Assembly (NCBI GenBank): GCA_040386075.1
Contig: JAZKGE010000034.1
Span: 104,954-168,953, forward strand
DNA length: 64,000 bases
DNA from: UBA4416 sp040386075
GTDB taxonomy: Bacteria > Bacteroidota > Bacteroidia > B-17B0 > Aurantibacillaceae
Direction: 5' to 3'
The notes beneath the pieces were generated by a model. It searched no databases and had not been told where the DNA came from. It was given only the letters and a program-made list of their open reading frames with translations. This document shows positions 27,954-34,829 of the stretch, in pieces; the first letter of the stretch is position 1, and the number at the start of each line of letters is the position of its first letter. The position numbers and the translations under genes were made by a program.

Positions 27954-27971
27954 AATGAGATTATTTTAATT

Positions 27972-27979
27972 CAAAGATA
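27972..27979 (-). promoter_or_regulatory. Bacteroidota -7 promoter box, TATCTTTG
   Basis: Exact match on the reverse strand, upstream of the OsmC gene; expected leader about 13 bases. Confidence 0.6.
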
Positions 27980-28079
27980 TACATTTGGAACACAGAAATC
28001 TGTTTATAGCTCAAAAGAATTAGTGTTATTAAAACCCAAAAACCCACAACAATTCATTATCTTTAATAAAAATTATCAT

Positions 28080-28087
28080 TACTTTTG
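28080..28087 (+). promoter_or_regulatory. Bacteroidota -7 promoter box, TACTTTTG
   Basis: Exact match, seven bases before ATG 28095. It supports that start over the GTG at 28023 and suggests a leaderless or nearly leaderless message. Confidence 0.65.
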
Positions 28088-28094
28088 TAAGCCA

Positions 28095-28850
28095 ATGGCC
28101 AAGCGTTTTTCATATAGTTTTTTGCTGCTTTTTTTGAGCAGTTTGTGTTTTTCTCAAAGCACCACACAAGCTATTGCAAATGGGCAGGATCCAAATGTAT
28201 TGTATCGCAATGAAGCATCGTTTGGTATTTTTGCCCACAGTCGGGGATTTGGAGTTAATTACATGCGTTCCAAACATGTAACCGGAACTCGTAAACGTTT
28301 ATTGGAAATAGAGGCGTTGAATATGAAACACCCAAAAGAGATCAAGGTATCCAACAGTATAGATAATTCCAAAAAATTTATTTATGGAAAACTAAACAAT
28401 ATTTTGTTGTTCAGAGGTGGCGTTGGATATCAAACCACACTTTTTAAACGTTCAGACAGAAAATCAGTAGAGATCAGAACATCTTACTACCTCGGTGGAA
28501 ACTTAACATTTGCTAAACCAAATTACGTATTGGTGTATCGTAAAAATAGTAATGAGGTTAGCTTTCAGGAATCAGTAAGATATGACCCTGAGGTTCATAC
28601 GATAGACAGCATATCAGGCAGAGGTCCTTTAGTGGATGGTTTGTCGGAAATGAAAATATACCCTGGTGCTTATGCGAAGATCAATTTGAGTTTTGAATAC
28701 GCTCCTTACTCTAATAAAGTTAAGGCTATCGAAACTGGTATTATTTTAGATTATTATCCTAAAGCATTACCAATTATGGCAAAAAATCCTGCCGAAAATT
28801 TCATCGTAACTTTATACGTTGGTTTTGTGTTTGGTAAAAAATGGTTCTGA
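28095..28850 (+). CDS. Predicted outer-membrane beta-barrel protein upstream of lipA
   Basis: 251 residues from ATG 28095, which starts a clear signal peptide (MAKRFSYSFLLLFLSSLCFS). The mature protein has barrel-like strands (YRNEASFGIFAHSRGFGVNY) and ends in FVFGKKWF with a terminal Phe. No recognised family. The stop TGA overlaps the likely lipA start (TGATG), so the two genes are co-transcribed and probably translationally coupled. Confidence 0.75.
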   Translation: MAKRFSYSFLLLFLSSLCFSQSTTQAIANGQDPNVLYRNEASFGIFAHSRGFGVNYMRSKHVTGTRKRLLEIEALNMKHPKEIKVSNSIDNSKKFIYGKLNNILLFRGGVGYQTTLFKRSDRKSVEIRTSYYLGGNLTFAKPNYVLVYRKNSNEVSFQESVRYDPEVHTIDSISGRGPLVDGLSEMKIYPGAYAKINLSFEYAPYSNKVKAIETGIILDYYPKALPIMAKNPAENFIVTLYVGFVFGKKWF

Positions 28851-29725
28851 TGATGGAAAATTCCAACGAGCAAACTCTTCTTGAAAGACCCCGTAAACCG
28901 GATTGGTTAAGGGTTAAATTACCTATTGGCGAAGAGTATTTAAAAGTAAGAAATATAGTTGCGACACATAAACTGCATACCATTTGCGAAAGTGGCAATT
29001 GTCCTAACATGGGCGAATGCTGGGGGGCAGGTACAGCAACTTTTATGATATTGGGAAACATCTGTACACGCTCTTGTGGCTTTTGTGCAGTAGCAACAGG
29101 TAAACCAAAGCCTGCAGATTGGGATGAACCTAAACGTGTAGCCAATTCAGTTAAATTAATGGGTGTGAAACATTGTGTGATCACATCGGTTGACAGGGAT
29201 GATCTGAAAGATGGCGGTTCCATCATATGGGCCGAGACCATTAAAGCTATTCGCGAGATCAGTCCTGAAACTAAATTTGAATGCCTGATCCCGGATTTTG
29301 CAGGTAAGTGGGAAAATCTGCAACGTATCATTGATGTGAAACCGGATATTGTTTCTCACAATATTGAAACAGTACGCAGGTTAACAGCCCAGGTTCGTAT
29401 CCAGGCAAAATACGACCGTAGCATGGAAGTATTGAAACGTTTGCATGAAGCCGGCGTTCGTACCAAATGCGGCTTAATGGTTGGCCTTGGTGAAACAGAA
29501 GAAGAAGTGATACAAACCATTGATGAGCTGGCAGCTGTAAATTGTGATGTAATGACAATAGGCCAATATCTGCAGCCTACACCAAAACATTTACCGGTAG
29601 CAAGATTTGTGCATCCCGATGAATTTAATAAATGGAGAGAGTATGCTTTATCAAAAGGATTCAGATACGTAGAAAGCGGAGCGTTAGTTCGTTCTTCTTA
29701 TCATGCCGAAAAACACGTATTTTAA
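28850..29725 (+). CDS. lipA: Lipoyl synthase
   Basis: 291 residues from ATG 28850; starts at 28841 and 28853 are also possible. The auxiliary 4Fe-4S cluster motif is CESGNCPNMGEC (Cys46, 51, 57) and the radical SAM motif is CTRSCGFC (Cys72, 76, 79). The C-terminal RSSYHAEK carries the conserved RSSYHA. The enzyme inserts two sulfurs into octanoyl groups on lipoyl domains of 2-oxoacid dehydrogenases. The chosen start overlaps the preceding stop codon. Confidence 0.96.
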   Translation: MMENSNEQTLLERPRKPDWLRVKLPIGEEYLKVRNIVATHKLHTICESGNCPNMGECWGAGTATFMILGNICTRSCGFCAVATGKPKPADWDEPKRVANSVKLMGVKHCVITSVDRDDLKDGGSIIWAETIKAIREISPETKFECLIPDFAGKWENLQRIIDVKPDIVSHNIETVRRLTAQVRIQAKYDRSMEVLKRLHEAGVRTKCGLMVGLGETEEEVIQTIDELAAVNCDVMTIGQYLQPTPKHLPVARFVHPDEFNKWREYALSKGFRYVESGALVRSSYHAEKHVF

Positions 29726-29831
29726 CGCATCTCAAAAAATAACTTCATCCGCCAGCCAACGGACTCATTAATAAATTTTTCAAAAGCCTTGACCTTTGAT
29801 TTTTATAAATGCTCTTATTTAAACAATTCAT

Positions 29832-30443
29832 ATGAACTCTCTTTTTTCAATTCTCTTTAAAAATCTAATACTGCTTTCGCTTATTGCTATCAGCATGGTG
29901 TTTGTATTTACACAATACATCGGATTTAAAGAAGTACGCCTTGCTTTTTTAGGAATGGGTCTGTTGTATATTATTGCCGCCTGTTATGAAGCTTATGCCC
30001 TTTCCCAGGTAAAAAAAGACACCAGGAAGTTCATTTACTTTACAGATGGTTTCTTTGCCAAACGTTTTATCAAGATCATTTCGTTTGTTTGTATAGGTGT
30101 GTTACTTTATTATTCGGGAAGTATCATTCAATACATGGCTTTTTTGTGTTTTCTGGTTGCTTTTACGGAAATCGTTGTAACAGCTTGGCGATATGTAAAA
30201 AAACTGTGCTTTGTGGCTTTGGAAGATGATCGTATTATCCTGTCGACCAATAAAATTGAAACAACCAGCGCCAAAGAGATACAAAAGATCGAAGCGCGAC
30301 ACGGGCTCATGTATTTTGTAAATTATAATAAAAAAGCCATTACCCTTAGAACAGATATGATGGCAGAACATACCGAATTCAAGATCGAACTGAAAGCGTG
30401 GATCACAAAGAATGGTTTGAATGATAAAGTAGCTGTGTTTTAA
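29832..30443 (+). CDS. Membrane protein of unknown function, four membrane segments
   Basis: 203 residues. Hydrophobic segments at about 8-27, 36-55, 78-96 and 100-118 (for example ILLSLIAISMVFVFTQYI and FLGMGLLYIIAACYEAYAL). The last 80 residues are soluble and beta-rich (ALEDDRIILSTNKIETTSAK), resembling a small PH-like domain. No family recognised. The gene ends overlapping the stop of the reverse gene at 30440 by 4 bases. Confidence 0.75.
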   Translation: MNSLFSILFKNLILLSLIAISMVFVFTQYIGFKEVRLAFLGMGLLYIIAACYEAYALSQVKKDTRKFIYFTDGFFAKRFIKIISFVCIGVLLYYSGSIIQYMAFLCFLVAFTEIVVTAWRYVKKLCFVALEDDRIILSTNKIETTSAKEIQKIEARHGLMYFVNYNKKAITLRTDMMAEHTEFKIELKAWITKNGLNDKVAVF

Positions 30444-32299
30444 TAGCTTATAAACTCAGGCTTTGAAACCGCAAATATTCTTACCTTTAATGTGAAACTG
30501 GATATCGGATTATACTTTACCGTTAGCTTGTTATTATCCGGAAAGAACGGATAAGCGCCTACAGCAAATTGAAATGTACTGCTTAATAGATTTTCATTTC
30601 TTAACATCACCCCAATAGTATAAGCCTGGTATAAATTGCTTTTCAATAATTTGTTAGTGGGGTTACCTATTATTCCTACTGCGGCAGTTACTACAGGTGC
30701 AAAACGAAAACCAATGAACTGATATGGAAGATAGGCTACAGTTTCTGAATTCAATGTCATTTTTGTATTGCCTGCAAGTGTACCATTTTCAAAGCCATAT
30801 AATTCGTCGCCACCAAAATTAATGGTTTCTCCAGCAAGTTTATTTTCACCATGCACATAGTTAAAATTTATAAACTCCCTAAATAGCCATCTTCCATTTT
30901 TTAAGAGATTGCTGAAGTAAGCTAATTTGTAATTAAGCGTTATATCATTGGCTACTTTTTCATTGAATAATATACCGTATGCAAAAGTGGCTGATAAATA
31001 GCCGAAGTTAAAATGTTTTGCTCTTGCTAATTCAATACCTGTATAGTATCTTATTTTTTTAAATTCATGTTTTAATCCACCGTATGTGAACTGTAGTATC
31101 AAGCCTTCCGGAACGTCTTCGTTGGCACCAAACCGGTAAATGTATTTATCTTTATAATATTGCTGTAGCGAAAATGCCACGCTACCAAGCGCAGCTGTAG
31201 TGTTATAAAAAAAAAGCGCCGGATCAATTATTTCCGAAGGTCTTTTAAGATAACGGTTCTCAAAAAACCGGCCTGCTAGAATAATATTCGTACTCTGATT
31301 AAATATACTTCTATCCTCACTTAATTTTTTTAATTTAAAACTTTTTCCCGCCCATACATCGTAGCCAACACTATTAAGTGGTGATCGTTTATTTTCTTCA
31401 ACCGAACTATCCAGGTATTGATATTGTTTCCATGAATGAAAAACCGTTACTCCTCCGGCCCAAGTAGTTAACGGCGAAAAGAATGGTCTTTCAAACGACA
31501 AGCCCAACCGGGTGCCTTCTTTATCATAAACATATCCAAGATTAGCAGTAATGTAAGTATTATCGATATTTGCAATACCGTAGTATCCGGTAAATTCAAA
31601 TTCGCCCGGTTTCTTCCATCTTCCATATTGTCCAAACTGTTGTCCCACACCAAATAAATTATTGTTTCTGAATTTAGCGTCTACAAAAACATCGCTCACC
31701 AGTACAGGTAATGTTATAGGCCATTTATCATGCACCACAACATTTACGATCACACTATCCTTATTTTTTGAGTCTGTGATATAGATCCTGGCATCATTTA
31801 TAAAAACAGCACCCCTTAATGTTCGTTCCGATTCACTGACTGATAAGGCGTTGACGCGTTCGTCCTTTTTGAATAATAATTTATTTAATACAACAAATCG
31901 CCGGGTGGTAATGTGCGACCTATTACCAAAGCGTTGCAATTTGTTTATGGGACGTTCTATAGTATCAGTTACATTATGTCCAAACGGATCGTAAACGGTT
32001 ACTTTAATTTCTTTGATCACACGACCCTGATATTTTTGATAAGGGTTTACATTTTTTTCTTCTTTAGAAGCAGGTTGAGTGGGATATTCTTTTGCTTCAG
32101 GATCTACAAAAACAGCATCGAATGCAAGGGTTGTAAGTTTATATTTATAAGCCCAGTGTTTTATTTTTTTGTAGAAGCGTAAAGAGTCAGGAATTTGAGT
32201 GGTGTCTTTTTGCGCATAACCAAACGAACTGATCATCATAAAAAGCATGGTAATGACCAGCCCTTTAGGTATTAGTTGATATGGCTTATGATAAGTCAC
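30440..32299 (-). CDS. BamA/TamA-like outer-membrane protein
   Basis: 619 residues, starting at GTG 32299 so that the signal peptide (LVITMLFMMISSFGYAQ) is included. Residues about 90-190 look like POTRA-type modules (VIKEIKVTVYDPFGHNVTDT; ERVNALSVSESERTLRGAVF). The rest reads as a 16-strand-type barrel with a FRNNNLFGVGQQFG segment, typical of Omp85-like surface antigens in this phylum. It is shorter than BamA (about 800 residues), so it is not the main BamA. Possible role: outer-membrane insertion or export of a specific client. Confidence 0.75.
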   Translation of the reverse strand: MTYHKPYQLIPKGLVITMLFMMISSFGYAQKDTTQIPDSLRFYKKIKHWAYKYKLTTLAFDAVFVDPEAKEYPTQPASKEEKNVNPYQKYQGRVIKEIKVTVYDPFGHNVTDTIERPINKLQRFGNRSHITTRRFVVLNKLLFKKDERVNALSVSESERTLRGAVFINDARIYITDSKNKDSVIVNVVVHDKWPITLPVLVSDVFVDAKFRNNNLFGVGQQFGQYGRWKKPGEFEFTGYYGIANIDNTYITANLGYVYDKEGTRLGLSFERPFFSPLTTWAGGVTVFHSWKQYQYLDSSVEENKRSPLNSVGYDVWAGKSFKLKKLSEDRSIFNQSTNIILAGRFFENRYLKRPSEIIDPALFFYNTTAALGSVAFSLQQYYKDKYIYRFGANEDVPEGLILQFTYGGLKHEFKKIRYYTGIELARAKHFNFGYLSATFAYGILFNEKVANDITLNYKLAYFSNLLKNGRWLFREFINFNYVHGENKLAGETINFGGDELYGFENGTLAGNTKMTLNSETVAYLPYQFIGFRFAPVVTAAVGIIGNPTNKLLKSNLYQAYTIGVMLRNENLLSSTFQFAVGAYPFFPDNNKLTVKYNPISSFTLKVRIFAVSKPEFISY

Positions 32300-32371
32300 A
32301 TCATAACATTCCTAATTTAATACCAATGCAGCCTAGATCTTACGGATCAGGTTATTAAAGAAGAAAACGAA

Positions 32372-33316
32372 TTATTCTTCCATACCCAAATGGATCAATG
32401 CATCGCCCTGGTTAACTACAGGTTGATTATTTATACCCACAATATGGCCATCAACCGTTGAAAGGATCTTATGCTCAATGTTCCCAAAAGGATTACAGAT
32501 CACACCCAGAAGGTCATCCTTGGAAACGTAGGACCCGTTGAGCTTGTTCATGTGAAACAAGCCACTGGTGTTTGCTCTGATCCAGGTATCTTTTTTGATC
32601 TTTACTGCATGATTATTGGGAACATCGGATTCGATCATATTATAGCTTTTCATTAACCGGAGGCAACCATTCACACCTTCGTTTATAGCCGTGTAATCAA
32701 AGCGCATACTTTCACCACCTTCATAAACCAGGATCGGTTTACTTTTTTTGGCAGCCTCTTTTCTGAAGGTTCCATCCCGGTAACTACTATCAATGATTAA
32801 AGGTGGGGAAAATTTTTCCGCTAATTCCACATTTTCGGGGAATTCGAATACGCAACGGATCTGAGGACTGTTACTGATCTTTGCACCACCTGTGTGAAAA
32901 TCTACACCAAAATCAATGAGCGGAACAATATGTTTCATCAGATCATAAGCAATACGGCTTCCGAAAGAACCATTTTTGTTACCCGGAAAACAACGGTTCA
33001 GGTCACGGCCATCCGGAAGATCGCGACTTCCAAATAAAAAGGAAACACTATTGATCACCGGGATAGCGATCACACTTCCGCATTTTAAATTTTTGATCTC
33101 ATCGCGTGTAATTATTTTCCGGATGATCTCGATCCCATTTGTTTCTTCGCCATGCATGCCGGCAGATAATAAAATAGTTGGACCCTTTTTTTTACTTCGG
33201 AAAACAAATACGGGAATTTCTATTTTTGTTTTTGTATGAAGCTCATAAGAGTTCAATACAATTTGTTTACACTCTCCCGGTTTTACCGTTTGTGAATTGA
33301 TAATAAAATCTTCCAT
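32372..33316 (-). CDS. Succinylglutamate desuccinylase/aspartoacylase-family zinc hydrolase
   Basis: 314 residues. Zinc ligands: His55 and Glu58 in AGMHGEETNGIEI and His141 in DFHTGGAKIS. The substrate-binding signature is GRDLNRCFPG. A C-terminal beta domain (about 220-314) is as in the AstE/AspA family. It overlaps the RimK-like gene by one base (TAATG), so the two are translationally coupled. In this context it may trim or release an amino-acylated product of the ligase; substrate unknown. Confidence 0.9.
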   Translation of the reverse strand: MEDFIINSQTVKPGECKQIVLNSYELHTKTKIEIPVFVFRSKKKGPTILLSAGMHGEETNGIEIIRKIITRDEIKNLKCGSVIAIPVINSVSFLFGSRDLPDGRDLNRCFPGNKNGSFGSRIAYDLMKHIVPLIDFGVDFHTGGAKISNSPQIRCVFEFPENVELAEKFSPPLIIDSSYRDGTFRKEAAKKSKPILVYEGGESMRFDYTAINEGVNGCLRLMKSYNMIESDVPNNHAVKIKKDTWIRANTSGLFHMNKLNGSYVSKDDLLGVICNPFGNIEHKILSTVDGHIVGINNQPVVNQGDALIHLGMEE

Positions 33317-34206
33317 TACTGCCCCGGCGCGTTAAATTCGTTACGCTCAACGTACTCAATGATCTTACTGGCAATGTCAATTCCGGTAGCACCTTCAATA
33401 CCTTCCAGTCCCGGAGAAGAATTTACTTCCATCACCAGGGGACCTCTGTCGCTTTGTAATAAGTCAACGCCGGCAATACCTAATCCTAATTTTTTTGCAG
33501 ATTTAATGGCGGTCGCTCTTTCTTCGGCAGTTAATTGAATTAAAGAAGCTGTTCCTCCCCGGTGTAAGTTACTTCTAAACTCTCCTTCTTTTGCCTGACG
33601 TTTCATGGCCCCTACAATTTGTCCGTCAACCACAAACACGCGAATATCAGCACCTTTCGATTCTTTGATATATTCCTGAACCAACATATTGGCGTCCAGT
33701 TTTAAAAAGGCTTCAATTACCGATTTAGCGGCTTTATCATTTTCTGCTAATATCACACCGATACCTTGTGTACCTTCCAGTAATTTTACAACACAAGGTG
33801 CGCCACCAATACTGGCAATTACCGATTCAATATCTTTTGGTTCGTTTGCAAAAGCCGATTTTGGCATACCTATTCCGGCACGAGCTAAAATTTGCAAACT
33901 GCGTAATTTATCTCTTGAACGTACCAGGGCTTGTGATTCAACAGCTGTGAAAATCTTCATCATTTCAAACTGACGCACCACTGCAGAGCCGTAAAACGTA
34001 GCGCTGGCTCCAATACGCGGGATCACTGCATTTACATCAGTCACTTCTTTACCGTTGTAATAAATATGCGGACGGCTTTGTTCGATCACCAGTACACATT
34101 TCATGTGATCCAGTAATAAGACCTCATGTCCGCGTAATTCAGCGGCTTCTATCAAACGCTTTGTTGAGTAAAGATTTTTGTTACGTGATAAAATAGCAAT
34201 TCTCAT
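33316..34206 (-). CDS. RimK-like ATP-grasp ligase
   Basis: 296 residues. N-terminal RimK domain (MRIAILSRNKNLYSTKRLIE), ATP-grasp core with VVKLLEGTQGIGVILAE, and metal-binding VMEVNSSPGLEGIEGATG. RimK adds glutamates to ribosomal protein S6 in gammaproteobacteria; relatives make other glutamyl or peptide conjugates. Upstream by 7 bases is a DTGA-type protease-like gene and downstream is the zinc hydrolase, the standard three-gene set of this kind. The substrate is not readable from sequence. Confidence 0.93.
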   Translation of the reverse strand: MRIAILSRNKNLYSTKRLIEAAELRGHEVLLLDHMKCVLVIEQSRPHIYYNGKEVTDVNAVIPRIGASATFYGSAVVRQFEMMKIFTAVESQALVRSRDKLRSLQILARAGIGMPKSAFANEPKDIESVIASIGGAPCVVKLLEGTQGIGVILAENDKAAKSVIEAFLKLDANMLVQEYIKESKGADIRVFVVDGQIVGAMKRQAKEGEFRSNLHRGGTASLIQLTAEERATAIKSAKKLGLGIAGVDLLQSDRGPLVMEVNSSPGLEGIEGATGIDIASKIIEYVERNEFNAPGQ

Positions 34207-34213
34207 TTTACAA

Positions 34214-34654
34214 TTATTTTAGTAATGTTTTTAAATTTAAGCCATTTGTGTAAATTAAATTCACATCTATGATGAATTTTCCTTTAAGTAATCGCCTTCC
34301 TATAAGCACGGGGTAACGCATGTTGCCTCTGTCGCTCAATGAAATTGTAGTATTTATTTTTTTTTTACCAATAGTGATCAATGTTTTAATGATGTAGCGT
34401 TCTTCCATTTCACCAAAAGAATTCTTTATTTTTTTGCGGGTGAACTCTTCAACGTTATAAGTCTTGTTATTAAATAAACGAAAGCTTAAGCTGGTCTTAT
34501 CGTCTTCTGTTTTTAATTCAATATGATTACAATCAATGGCACAGGTATATGCACCGGTATCAATTTTAGCTTCAACCTGTTCTATACCTAATAAAGGAAA
34601 ATGGATGTATTCCCTTCTTCCGATGATCTTTACTTTATAAGGTTTTGACTGCAT
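34214..34654 (-). CDS. RimK-associated retropepsin-like protein (putative ATP-dependent zinc protease family)
   Basis: 146 residues. The motif VEAKIDTGAYTCAID (Asp32-Thr-Gly) and later YPVLIGRRLLKGKFIID match the single-domain aspartyl-protease-like fold of the PF05618 type. The family name includes zinc protease, but the visible signature is retropepsin-like. First gene of the RimK cassette (spacing 7 bases). Confidence 0.85.
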   Translation of the reverse strand: MQSKPYKVKIIGRREYIHFPLLGIEQVEAKIDTGAYTCAIDCNHIELKTEDDKTSLSFRLFNNKTYNVEEFTRKKIKNSFGEMEERYIIKTLITIGKKKINTTISLSDRGNMRYPVLIGRRLLKGKFIIDVNLIYTNGLNLKTLLK

Positions 34655-34740
34655 ATAATTCTACCCCAAATTAATTAATTTATTTGGTAAACTGAAAGGA
34701 TTCGAGTTAAAAATTTGTTTAATTTCCGCTGAAAATATCA

Positions 34741-34811
34741 GTCATGCTGAACTTGATTCGGCATCCCTAACGCAATTTCCAAAGGGACCCTGAATCAAGT
34801 TCAGCGTGACG
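34741..34811. repeat. Inverted repeat, copy 1 (family R3)
   Basis: Starts GTCATGCTGAACTTGATTC and ends with the complement GAATCAAGTTCAGCGTGAC; the arms pair with few mismatches around a short centre. The same element occurs at 47575-47645. It lies between the RimK cassette and the gene at 34830, and may also stop transcription. Nothing else is seen in this gap. Confidence 0.85.
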
Positions 34812-34829
34812 GCCCGAGCTGAAAAACAT

